Below are positions 1-9,319 of a stretch of DNA of 64,000 nt, piece by piece; position 1 is the stretch's first letter, and each line of letters begins with the position of its first letter. The notes under the pieces were generated by a model, which saw nothing but the letters and a program-made list of their open reading frames with translations, searched no databases and had not been told where the DNA came from. The translations under genes and the position numbers were made by a program. Origin of the DNA: Rhynchopus sp. YZ270_cl-10 (Eukaryota > Euglenozoa > Diplonemea > Diplonemida > Diplonemidae). The DNA is taken from positions 124,001 through 188,000 of the forward strand of contig OZ037921.1 in assembly GCA_964035575.1 (NCBI GenBank), given 5' to 3'.

Positions 1-131
1 ATAGCGACCAGAGGCTCCTTATTCATCGTACCGGTGTCTTCGTCGTCAAGGGGTGCACAATCTTCCGCAAATTCCTGCATCTCTGTCTTTGTGAAGAGAT
101 CAAGCACTCTAGTGTTGTACTTTTCAAGTTG
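1..131 (-). CDS. possible partial exon, degenerate EF-hand-like (cut by window edge)
   Basis: Read on the minus strand, positions 131 to 1 form an open frame of about 43 residues that looks protein-like: a charged amphipathic helix with LDLFTKTEMQEFAED followed by LDDEDTGTMNKEPLV. This resembles an EF-hand helix-loop with D, E, T, G in loop positions, but the last acidic residue is one place early. It begins directly after a TAG that could be a splice acceptor, without a clear pyrimidine tract. It runs off the left edge, so its start, length and identity are unknown. It could be chance reading frame. Confidence 0.25.
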
Positions 132-1389
132 CTACTTCTGGGTGCTTTGCATGGACCTGCCTTTGTGGTGCGCTTTGGTGTGTGCTGCGGCAAGTTCTTC
201 CCTTGAGAGAGACGGAACCCAACCTAGACTGTAGAGGATGTCTAGGTTTCAACCTCAGTGCGGCGGTGTTGTCGGGGTGCTGGCTCCTTCCGTGGTGGCT
301 TGCAACTTGGTCAAGGACGCCGACAACGGATTCACACGAATCATTGGTTATGGGAGGAGGCAAGCAAGGCTTTACTGTACTTAGGCACAGGATACGTTGT
401 CATTTTCAGGGACCAAAAAAGTCCTAGCAAGTGTTGCAAGTACGATTTTACACAGCTCGGGAGGTCTGTCGGGCAGTTCGGAGGGATTTAGGCACTTCTG
501 CGACTGCCTGAACACGCCTTTTGGGTTTTTGGGTTTTGGGTGCGAAAAACGTCAAAAAAGGGGAGGAAATACCGTTATTTTAAGCGTTGCAGACGCAAAA
601 AACACCCTCAAAAACCCCCTAGGGACCCCAAAAAGCTGCAAAATCCACACATTTCCACCTCGGGACCTCATTGGAGGTGGACTGAGGTGTTTTTTTGGGT
701 GTTTTGAATGAATTGAAATTATTTTTTTTTGGTACATAAGTGGTCTTCTGCTAGGCGTTGCATAGCCGTTGCTTAAGTGTTGCATAAGTGTTGCATGGCC
801 TATAAAACCCTCCCAAGTGCCCAAAATGCTATTTTTCACCCTACATGAGGTCTGGGGGACATTTTCCTGGGTGTTTGGACACCATTCCGACTGCCTTAGC
901 ACTTTTTTGGGGGTTTTCAGGTACAAAAAAAGTCAAAAAAGTGACTAAAAAAAGGGTACTTTTAAGCGTTTGGGGCACACACACCCACTGCAAAATGCAT
1001 CTGGGGCCCCCACAGGACCCCTAAAAGCTGTAAAAACCATATATTTCCACCCTGGGACCCCACCGGATGTGGACCGAGGTGTTTTTCGGGTGTTTAGAAG
1101 GAATTTTGTCTGACTGGAAAATTTTTTTGGTAAGTGTTGCATTTTGGCCATCTTGGTGACGATCTGGTGACGCCATTTTTGGAGATTTTTCACAAAAAAC
1201 CGATTTTTTTTAACCAGGAAAGTCTCTGTAGAGGTTGTCAGGTGGTTTAATGGGATATTTGGGTGATCCCCAGGGCGATTTGCGGCCAGGCACGCCCACC
1301 TTAGTGGATTTCTTCACCTAAATTTCAAAAAAATGGGTTTTGGACAGCAAATCCTTAAGGAATTCCTTATACGTGGCCCCCCCTACCCC
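132..1389. other. gene-free spacer with a diverged tandem duplication
   Basis: No convincing gene. Two stretches about 390 bp apart (roughly 490-720 and 880-1110) share a similar order of blocks: a CGACTGCCT start, a run of AAAAAGTCAAAAAA type, AGCGTT, AAGCTG(C/T)AAAA and a TTTCCACC-GGGAC block, then a GAGGTGTTTTT block. They look like an old tandem duplication with many substitutions. Small open frames here are short and unlike any family I know. Confidence 0.5.
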
Positions 1390-1538
1390 CAGTGTTCCTA
1401 ATTTTGCGTTTAAAACGTTTAAAACGTTTTAAACGTTTTAAATTATTTAAAACGCGTTTTAAACGTTTTAAACGTTTTAAACGTTTAAAACTCGAATAAA
1501 AAACGGGTGACAGTTCTGCACAAAAAAACGTAAAAAAA

Positions 1539-1985
1539 GTGGGGGGAATTTTTCGAATTTTTTTTTTCTGTATCAAAAATCATAGTTTTGGTGCATCTGG
1601 GGTCAATTTAGCCTGGTTTTTCTTGGTTTCTCCTGCTAACTTGTTTCCTGTACGGTACCCTAATGAGTGCGCTAAAACCTGGCTGATCAAGCGCTTGGTG
1701 CCAGCATTTGATGTGTCAAAAATTCCCAGCGGGTTCCAGATGGGTAACAGGGTACTTAAGGCTGAGTATGACAGGGTCATGGTTCCTGTGAGAGCAGCCC
1801 TAGCAAAGAGCCTGCACATCTCGGTATACGTTGATGGCTGGAAGGCGCACAACGACGAGAAGGTGTTCACCCTTGTCGCGAGGGTGCGGATGCCCGCCCT
1901 GTAAGCACAAAAGTTTTGGAGGAGGACTTGCACAATGCGGAGGAGATCTGCACGCACCTGCATGAGAAAAAGATAAGTTGAGTGG
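1539..1985 (+). pseudogene. hAT transposase fragment (DUF659-like), broken
   Basis: The open frame ending at 1904 carries an alternation typical of DUF659 domains: a KAEYDRVMVPVRAAL helix, then ISVYVDGWKAHND, then a strand FTLVARV. Just after the stop, another frame continues with about 25 residues (VLEEDLHNAEEICTHLHEK). In hAT transposases this region leads to the next catalytic Asp, and here CDGDTMGHH follows. The rest of the transposase (zinc-finger N-terminus and C-terminal dimerisation domain) is absent. It is a relic inside the hAT element and is on the opposite strand to the host genes. Confidence 0.6.
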
Positions 1986-2099
1986 GCTAGTGTGTGATGG
2001 GGACACCATGGGACACCACTGTGTCTTCTCTGTCCACAACAGCAGCGGCGGACGACCTGGAGAAGTTCATGCGGGTGGAGGACTCCCCTGGTAGAGCTG

Positions 2100-2573
2100 C
2101 TGCGATATCGACTAAGCTACCTGCAGGCGACAGCTGGCTTGCCGGAGCGATAGAGACTGTGGAGGAGACGGGAGCCTATCGCCACAGCGTACGCGCACCC
2201 TTACTGGACCACGACCCCGTGTCACCGTGGGAGTGGGATCGTACGCTGAATGACGTGCTGATCACCAGAAATACCGGGTGTCAGCAAGAGTGACTCTGCA
2301 AGCAGCGAAGAGAACCGGCAAAGGACGGAACTGGCTCTTGCGGCTCTGCCACCCCACACGGGACGCGTCTACACAGACAGATCCTTGCACACGGTAAACA
2401 GAACACTACGCGCTTCACTGACTACCAGATCAGCGCACCCCCAAGGAGGAGTGGGGGCCATCTTCTACCACAACGACGGCTCCACTACACCAAAGGGGGC
2501 ACACCAAGCATCCAGTGGCGCAGGCACACTCTGCTCGGCCTATCAGGCAGAGCTGGTAGCACCTTGTAATTAG
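2100..2573 (+). pseudogene. LINE-type RNase H fragment inside the hAT element
   Basis: Reading through about 2310-2573 gives ALPPHTGRVYTDRSLHTVN and, about 40 residues on, SAYQAELVA. This is the order of the first Asp and the Glu of LINE-encoded RNase H domains (YTDGS and QAELxA motifs), with Arg in place of the usual Gly. Upstream (about 2150-2290) a piece with SVRAPLLDHDPVSPWE resembles the linker between reverse transcriptase and RNase H. The fragment stops at 2573, where a perfect 13-bp inverted repeat begins. The reverse transcriptase itself is absent. The clade cannot be named from this much. Confidence 0.5.
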
Positions 2574-2595
2574 ACACCATGCGGTGTCTAATTAC
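2566..2595. repeat. perfect 13-bp hairpin at the end of the RNase H fragment
   Basis: GTAATTAGACACC, a 4-nt ATGC loop, and GGTGTCTAATTAC form a perfect palindrome. It marks the junction between the LINE-derived piece and the right part of the hAT element and may be a breakpoint structure. Confidence 0.7.
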
Positions 2596-2903
2596 ACCGT
2601 GCCTGCTGCCACTGAAAAGTTCAGCAAAGAGGAAAATACCACATTTTTTCGCAAAGACATTTTTTTTTGCCTGTAAAAAAAAAAAATTTTTTTTTTTTTT
2701 TTGCCTGAAAAGCCAAAATTCACCACCGTTTTTTATTCGAGTTTAAAACGTTTAAAACAGTTTAAAACGTTTAGAATTTAAAACGTTTAAAACGTTTAGT
2801 TTAAAACTAGCGTTAGGAACACTGCCTACCCCCCCCCCAGTAGACAAATGAAAATAAAAAATAAGCACAAAATATATTCACAATTCCCACCCCACACCCA
2901 CAA

Positions 2904-4384
2904 TCAAGCAGGCGTGGAGTTCATCAAAAACTGCTGCTTCACTTTGTTAATAATTTCGGTCTCATTATTTACCCCCGTCACATTATGCAGGTAAAGCGCG
3001 TGAGAGTAGCGGTGGATCCTCACATTGCTTGCACCCGCTTTGCAGAGCAGAGTCTCGTTTGCGTTGCGTGTCATCAAACTTCTCACTCTTCTTTTCATGC
3101 CGACGCCCCGCGGATAGTAACCCACCATCCCAGTCTCAGCAATTTGTTCCAACAGCGCGATTTCTGCTTCTTCGCTCAGTCGATCCACAGAGGTCGCAAA
3201 CTTCTTCTCGATCCCTGTGCAATAGATGTGTCTCAAAATTGACAAATTACCCACCTCAACAACATACCGTTCTCGAGCTCCTTCAAAACCTCCTTCCTTG
3301 TTTCAGCGGTGGCAGACTCAACTGCGATGGGGTGTGTGGTTACGACAACAACATCAACAAATGAGGGGAGGATGGTACAAAGGCAACAAATAGTACACAT
3401 ACTTGCTTTTTGTGCTTGTGCTGCGGATAATTCTTGTAAGGTTTTTATGTGCCCTCCTATCCAGTCGTGATAATACTTGAGATACGGCGCAGTCATATTC
3501 TGTTCATCTTTCGAAACATTCAGCACCTGTTTCCCGATCTCCTGGAACTCATCCTCTGTCATTGCATTCACTTCGAAAAAGGTTTGGTCAGAAGGGCGGA
3601 GCCTTCTGATATAATCCGAGATCGCTGTGTTGGAGAATTCGAGGATGGTCTTGCAACTGTCCGTCTTTGATGAAAGCATGGTTGCCACCGAACCGAAACT
3701 TCTGGCAAATGCCACCATGGTGTCGAAATCGAGATCATCCTTGCTCTCCAGCGTGATGTAGAGCACCAGCGGGTGTGCATCCTTCCTCGCGCGCTGCCGG
3801 ACCTTCTTCGCATGTTTGATGAACTGGAGAAAACCAGAAAGACGTTTGGGGTGATCTGCACAGGCGCCGAATGCATCGTACACACTCCTATGAAGCTGAC
3901 TGATAAAAGTGCTTTCTTTGACCCGCTCTACCATATGCTTCGCGCTCATTGCCACTTCGACAACACCTTCCCCGTACTCCTCTTGCAGTAAAGACCGCAT
4001 CAGTGTAGTTTTGCCTGAACCACTTTCACCTATCAACATAAAGAATCCATCACCATCACCGTAGACGTACCTGAGCAGTGCCGTGCTCAGGCTCTCCTGC
4101 TGCTGCCTGGCAATGTATTTCTTGGGGGTCTTGGGGTTGTACGGTGCTGTGACTATCTCCGTGAGCATGTTGTCGAAATAGGCTCGAGACCATGGGTTCT
4201 TATCCCACAATAGGTAAATCAGCGCGAAGGCCACGACGCTCAAGGACGTCTTGGTACCGACAAAGGACGCCAGTAACCAGTCACTCCAACTGCCCCTCGG
4301 TCTCGGATACTGCACTCGGTTGTTGGTGTTGATGATTATCAGGCAACTGATAACAACAACAACAAGAACCAGAGGATCAGGCAT
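2904..4384 (-). CDS. membrane-anchored P-loop ATPase, three exons
   Basis: I read three exons, 4384-3403, 3321-3268 and 3214-2904, giving 448 residues. Both introns start GTATGT and end AG (81 and 53 bp), and the frame closes across both. The N-terminus has two hydrophobic segments (residues about 4-20 and 46-60), suggesting a membrane anchor. A Walker A motif GESGSGKT follows at 119-126, with TLMRSLLQ behind it. The middle has a strand HPLVLYITLE that could be the Walker B region, and the last exon is basic and helical. The domain layout is that of AAA+/STAND-type ATPases, but I do not recognise the family, so substrate and compartment are unknown. It ends about 80 bp from the hAT transposon. 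ATG at 4384 is the first Met of the frame. Confidence 0.75.
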
Positions 4385-4389
4385 GTCTG

Positions 4390-4800
4390 TTAATGAGATT
4401 TGTGTATGTCTGGAGTGTTGGTGCTGTTGCTGTATATAAAGAAGAGGAAAGGTTTGTTTGTTTCGATAAGCACAAAAGAGACAGACAGTACACCTCTTGC
4501 CTCAAAGAAGGGCAACCCCGCTGCGGAGAACGACAGACGCGAAGGCAGGTCCAGCTCCCCGTCCGCCAGGTCCGAGATGTCCACGAAGACCTCCGTCACC
4601 ACCTCGCTTGTGTTCGATGCGCGCCCCACACTGAAGCCCACGCTCAGTGCTGCCGAGCGGCCCACCGCCATCTCCCCGCTCATCAGTGTCCCGTCCCAAG
4701 GTCACGGCAAGCCCGTTCGCAGCATCCGCAGTCGCAGTCACAGTCAGCGACAGTGCCACGGAGGAAGGTTTGCCGTTGGAAAAGCCTTGAAAAAGTGAAC
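4390..4800 (-). pseudogene. possible broken gene of unknown function
   Basis: Two minus-strand frames abut. The upstream one (about 4800-4690) reads PSSVALSLTVTATADAANG, and the downstream one (4683-4390) reads SEVVTEVFVDISDLADGE and RLSFSAAGLPFFEARG. Both have the even mix of hydrophobic and polar residues expected of a beta-rich domain. They meet near 4690 out of frame with no splice signal between, suggesting a frameshifted gene or an assembly indel. The downstream frame has its own ATG at 4683 and could be a short separate protein of 97 residues. Family not recognised. Confidence 0.3.
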
Positions 4801-5322
4801 CAGCTTTAGTGGTCTCTGGCAAAAAGGTGGGGTTGGGAAGAGCTCTATTTTGTCTTTTTGATTGGGACATCGGGAAGTGGGGAGGTGGTGGTCGGGGTGT
4901 TACTTTCATTGTACTCGACAATCACGACGATCGCCACCAAGACGTGGCTTCTGTGACCCAAATGGCTTCATCTCTGCTTCAGGTTTTGGGGGCAACGCTT
5001 CTTATCACACATACTCACAATTTTCATCTCCTCACTTTCCTCTTTGTTTCTCGCCAATGTTGACACTTAATGGTAAACCCCAGTCTGGGTACAATGGTAA
5101 CGAATCCTTCATCTGACTAAAACATAATGAGAAATTTTGAAAAAGCGAAAAATGAAGCAAAAATGAACACAGAAAAAAACGATCGTCTTACAGAAAAAAA
5201 AAAATCTAACTTAAATTTTATGTGGAAAGGGGGGGGGTTTTTTTTCACTTGGGGAATGACTGTGTTGCATATTCTGGAAAAAATTTTAACCATCAGAACA
5301 ACGCAAAAAAGACCGTGCTTTG

Positions 5323-5370
5323 AAAGTGAAGTTGATAGTGCAAAACGCCTCTGGGACGCAGGCACTGACA
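5323..5370. repeat. dispersed GTGCAAACGCCTC repeat, copy 1
   Basis: Reads GAAGTTGATAGTGCAAAACG then CCTCTGGGACGCAGGCACTGACA. Near-identical copies occur at 19123-19170, 22227-22256 (partial) and 56297-56330 (partial), and a weak one near 41960. It is too short to classify and may be the tail of a SINE-like element. Confidence 0.6.
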
Positions 5371-6090
5371 CTCCGCGGGTTATCGAACCCCGGAGTGTTG
5401 CGCATGGGAATGGTTTACAGGGACGCTGTAAGCAGGTATTGAAAAGATACGGGTCCAGAAAGAAGGGGTCAATGTTATAAAATTTCTTCCATAGTGGACT
5501 CTGGTCCAATGTAGTTCTGGACTGTACCGTTCAAAGCAGGGCATCCAATGCTGAGGCAAAGAAACAAAGAGTAGTTGAAACTGTGCTAAAAACGCAGCTC
5601 GGTCGGTGCTCAATGCAAAAAAAACAAAATAGGTTGCCGAATTTCTTTCCATTTCTAAGAAAAGCTGCGTCTCTGAGAATTGAACAAATATTCTTGACAT
5701 AAACCAATCTTCTATATCATACATTCCATGGTTCTCCGTATACTTTTTCATATTTTGCACTCAGAAATGTGAGATGCATATTTTTGATCGTCCGACCCCG
5801 CAATTGAACGTTTCGAAACGGCCGGATCCAAAGAAATAAAAATCCAGAAAAAAATATTTTTTTTCAAAAAAAAATATCAAGGCGAGCGTATTTCTGTTTT
5901 GGCTCTCGGTGAGGTGGGTGTGTGACATGTAATTTTTTCCCCCTGAAAACCAGCGGCAGTGAATTTCCGAGCTCCCCGCTTTTCACCATAAAAAAAATCG
6001 ACCACTTTCGTGGAGTAGAAGTCAATTTAAAGTGGCTCCATGGGTCTTTATACAGTAACGTATAGGGATTTCAGTGCAGAAAAGGGGGTC

Positions 6091-6510
6091 GGCTCCACCA
6101 AAAGTTGCGTACCGTGGAGTGTGTTTCCGGGATAAAAAAATGGTCGGAATTGAAAGATTTGTAAAAAATAAATCCAAAGAAAAAAAATCGAAAACTTTCT
6201 TCAAAAAAAATCCAATTTAGAACGCCACTGTATGGCGACCCAAATAGGAGGTTTTCTTAAGGAAGTCCTTAAGAAACCTGCATAGAAACGTGAAAAAAAG
6301 GGTTGGCTCCACCAAAAGTTGCATACCGTGGAGTGTGTTTCCGGGATAAAAAATGTGTCCGAATTGAAAGATTTGTAAAAAATAAATCCAAGGAAACAAA
6401 AACCGAAAACTTTATCCAAAAAGAAATCAATTTACAAACGCCACTGTGTTGCGACCCAAAGAGGAGGTTTTCTTAAGGAAGTCCTTAAGAAACCTACATA
6501 GAAATGTTCC
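6091..6510. repeat. two-copy tandem repeat, unit about 213 bp
   Basis: The unit starting GGCTCCACCAAAAGTTGC at 6091 repeats at 6304 with roughly 90 percent identity by eye. Each unit ends in a small palindrome, AGGTTTTCTTAAGGA then AGTCCTTAAGAAACCT, that could fold into a stem. The downstream part (to about 6800) has looser echoes of the same words. No coding potential is seen. Confidence 0.75.
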
Positions 6511-7425
6511 CAAAGGGGGTCCCACAGCCAAAAATCACCTAACCAGCCACAGAGGCATGAAAAAAATCGTGCGACCCCGGAATTGAACGTTTTCGTAACC
6601 GATCTTTCCAAATAAATAAAAATCGGGGAAAAAATCGGGGTAAATTTTTTATAAAACCCATGTGTCCACGGACAGTTACATTTACGACTCGAGTCGTGCA
6701 TTGTTGACCCCCAAAAATGGGCGGCAGTGAATTTCCGGATCAATCTGAAAAAATTCCGGGGTCGCAACATTTTTTTGGTGGATTTTTTATCACTTTAAAG
6801 TGGCTCCAGAAACAGGCTTTTCTATACGGAGAACCATGGAATGTATGATATAAAAAAAATAGATAAAAATTGAAACAGATAAATAAATGTGTCCTGCTGT
6901 GCACACACACACCCCTTCAAGTTTTCAAAAAAGAGAAAAAAAAAATGGCAGTGGCGTGGCTGACGACCCCAAAATAACAGAAAATAGCAGAAAGTAGCAC
7001 AAAAATAGCACACCCTTTCACACCATTAATGGAGTAAACAAATGGTAAAGTGAACCGCATCTTGTGCTCAGTCACCTTAAAATATATTTTGTTTGACCAA
7101 AGACTATCACTAGATAGCAAGGGTTTTTCTTCACGAATATGAAAAGAAAGCAAAATAGAAGTACGCTTTTGCAGTAGTTACCTTTAAAATAGAAACGTAA
7201 CACTCATCACACGAATAAACCTATGGGAGGGAGGGTGAAACGCACAACACCTCAACCTGTTTGGTGAGGAGTGGCTCTGCAGTGCGGTTCGTCCCCCAGA
7301 ACCGCAAAAGTGTGTTCAAAATGCTTTTGTTTCTATTTCCTCCTTCATGAGGTCAACAAAAAAAATCTGAAGGCGCAAAATGTGAACAACGGGGTTTGCG
7401 GGTTTACGAAGACAGAAAATTTTAT

Positions 7426-7459
7426 AAGATGACCCTAAGCCTCTCGTGCTTAGCCACCT
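7426..7459 (+). repeat. two-stem dispersed hairpin, copy A
   Basis: AAGATGACCCTAAGC, loop CTCTCGT, GCTTAGCCACCT. The inner stem CTAAGC/GCTTAG is perfect; the outer arms are AAGATG and CACCT(A). It lies between the PP2A-type gene and the broken gene upstream of the ATPase. The same motif recurs in most intergenic spacers of the window, always in this orientation. Confidence 0.7.
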
Positions 7460-7656
7460 AACAAAAAGGATAAAACAATGAAAGGACACCCTTCCCCTCC
7501 CCAAGAATACCCCCAACACCCACACCACCTCCCAATCTCCCTTTCTGTTGTTTCGTTCTGGGGACATTTTTTAGATAATAGAAATAACGTTAACGCACGA
7601 TTCCACCCCATTTTTTTTAATTTTATTTTTTTGCTTTTTTTTTACTTTGTTCTCTT

Positions 7657-7712
7657 TGAAAACTTGGTAGTATTAGTGTAGCCACCATAGGATGTGCTCT
7701 ACAATCCATTTT
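7657..7712. repeat. dispersed GAAAACTTGGT...CACTATA repeat, copy 1 (diverged)
   Basis: GAAAACTTGGTAGTATTAGTG, then TAGCCACCATAGGATGTGCT. It is related to the copies near 29930, 33676 and 40852. In all four a T-rich tract precedes the motif on the plus strand, so on the minus strand the motif is followed by A-rich sequence. Confidence 0.6.
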
Positions 7713-8015
7713 ATTTGGGCGACAGCACCCAAACAACCTCCATCACCCCACCCCCCACCCTTACCTTTTTATTTGAACAGCAAACCTCTCAAAATAACAC
7801 GAGAAGTTCTCCCTCTCTTCCCCCACTTTAAAAACAAAATAAAAAATTCTCTAAAAATAAACTCGCAATCCAAAGCAAAAAATCTGCAGAATCGGCAGAA
7901 AAGGACTTGCCAATAGGGCTTACGTCACTCTATGGTACCTCAAAGGGGGGGTACAGTATCCGTGTGTAGAAAACACAGATAGCGCAAGACTGGGGGGGAA
8001 ATGAGGGGGGGGGCT

Positions 8016-8990
8016 CTAAAGGAAATACTCTGGTGCAGACCGTGAGAGCTGCACCTCACCACGTCGGGGCGCAGGTTCGTATTGCACTAAGGATGTTTGG
8101 AGATGTTCGGACACTTCCAAGAAGGCGGCCTGTTGTGTTTTGGTGGTTTTTTTTATGTCAAAAAAAAATGGTTCTTATCATACCTGGTTCCCACACCGGT
8201 AGCAGTAGTTCGGTGCGCCCCACACTGTCAACACCTTTTTGTCATGGCTCCATTTGAAGCCCTCGTTGACAAGCTGGTGCGCACGCGTGATGAGGGTGAG
8301 GTCGTTGCTTTGGAGGAACTTCGCAGACACCTCTTCGCCAAAGAGGTAGCCCGCACCACGTGGCGACATGCCCCATTCGGGGTTCTCTTCGTCCGGGTCT
8401 GACCACATCAGGTCACACATGGGGCCTTCGTGCGGCACCTCCTTTGTCCTGTCCAGCTTGCGGATGTGGTCCAACGTCTCCAACGCAGGCGAGAGCCCAC
8501 CATGCGTGCAGAAGATGCTGTTCTCCACCACCGCCGTCAACGGCATATGGTCGAATGTGTCCGTGAACTCCGTCCACACCTGCGCACTCCCGTACTTCCG
8601 CAGGCACTCATCGTAGAAGCCGTACACCTGCGTGATCTGTCTGCTCTCGTGGTTGCCACGTAGCAGCGTTACACGTGAGGGGTGCTTCAGCTTGTAGAGC
8701 AGCAGCAATGTTATCGTCTCCACGCTGTAGTACCCCCGGTCCACGAAGTCGCCGAGGAAGAGGTAGTTGGTGTCCGGTGGGTAGCCGCCGATGCGGAGCA
8801 TCTCCAACAGGTCGTGCATCTGCCCGTGTATGTCGCCCACCACTGTGACAGGTGCCGGTACATTGTGCACGTTGTTCTCCTTGTCAAACACATCACGCAC
8901 CTGTGCGCACAACGCCACCACATCGTTCTCAGGGATGTGGTGGCACTCCAGACAAAGGTCGATCAACTCATCAATATTTTCAAGAGTCAT
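8016..8990 (-). CDS. PP2A-type serine/threonine phosphatase catalytic subunit, two exons
   Basis: Exons are 8990-8184 and 8129-8016, with a 54-bp intron starting GTATGA. The protein is 306 residues, close to the 309 of animal PP2A-C. It carries the PPP metal-binding signatures GDIHGQ, GDFVDRG and RGNHES, then HGGLSP, and SAPNYC is present as [11 protein letters not shown]. The second exon supplies the family tail: NQAAFLEV, then DPAPRRGE-like [10 protein letters not shown], ending PEYFL, the equivalent of the TPDYFL tail that is carboxymethylated in PP2A. PP4 and PP6 are the nearest alternatives; the tail favours PP2A. The frame stays open upstream to 9260, but ATG at 8990 matches the family start, and TTTTGCAG lies just before it as a possible trans-splice acceptor. 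Confidence 0.93.
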
Positions 8991-9319
8991 TTTGGGTTGT
9001 GTCGAATCGCTTTGGAGTGTCTCTCCTGCAAAAGAATGTGTGGTGTGGCATAGGAGTATGGGGAGTGTAGGGACAAAGGGTTTTGTTTTTTTTCGTGTAG
9101 AGGAACATATGGTCGGTGGTTTACACACACACACACCCCGTTCATAGAAATGAACGATTGTGATTTTTTTAAACACAGAAAAAGAATAGAGCTGGTGAAA
9201 GATAGTTGTCCAGTAAACAATATACCAATACCCTCGACGAGAAACGAAAACCCGCTTCATGACAAAAAAAAATAAAATAAAATTGAAAGCTGCAAAAAAG
9301 GCTCACTAACCCCCCCATA
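8991..9319. other. short intergenic spacer
   Basis: Lies between the phosphatase start and the 3' end of the large axonemal gene. It holds a short CA/GT run near 9120-9140 and AT-rich sequence, and nothing else that I can identify. Confidence 0.5.

Larger units (their letters stand above)
1390..2824 (+). mobile_element. hAT-superfamily DNA transposon, degraded, 8-bp target duplication
   Basis: The ends are inverted repeats: CAGTGTTCCTAA at 1390 and its complement ending at 2824. Each is followed inward by an AT-rich array of GTTTAAAACG units and then a shared block reading CTCGAATAAAAAACGG. The arms are about 118 and 97 bp. The 8 bp CCTACCCC sits directly outside both ends (1382-1389 and 2825-2832), the target duplication length expected for hAT. 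Inside, positions about 1650-2000 encode a DUF659/hAT-like transposase piece with VYVDGWKAHNDEKVFTLVARV. A stop at 1902-1904 and a frame change interrupt it, after which the reading continues with EDLHNAEEICTHLHEKK. The middle is taken by a LINE-type fragment. The element is too short and broken to move by itself. Confidence 0.85.
4801..8015. other. long AT-rich spacer with dispersed and tandem repeats
   Basis: No gene is supported over 3.2 kb. It contains a GTGCAAACGCCTC-type repeat (5323-5370), a two-copy 213-bp tandem repeat (about 6091-6510), a two-stem hairpin (7426-7459), and one copy of the GAAAACTTGGT repeat (about 7657-7712). A stretch at 7097-7160 is similar to 17252-17330. Open frames here are short and rich in Phe and Lys, as expected from AT-rich noise. 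Confidence 0.6.

Noticed and set aside
1404-1500. Regular GTTTAAAACG units, reminiscent of a CRISPR array
   Set aside because: Units are not separated by unique spacers, the organism is a eukaryote, and the block is part of hAT inverted ends.
5371-5395. GGGGTTCGATAACCC, like the T-arm/B-box of a tRNA
   Set aside because: No acceptor stem, no anticodon arm and no A-box upstream at the right spacing. At most a relic of a tRNA-derived SINE.
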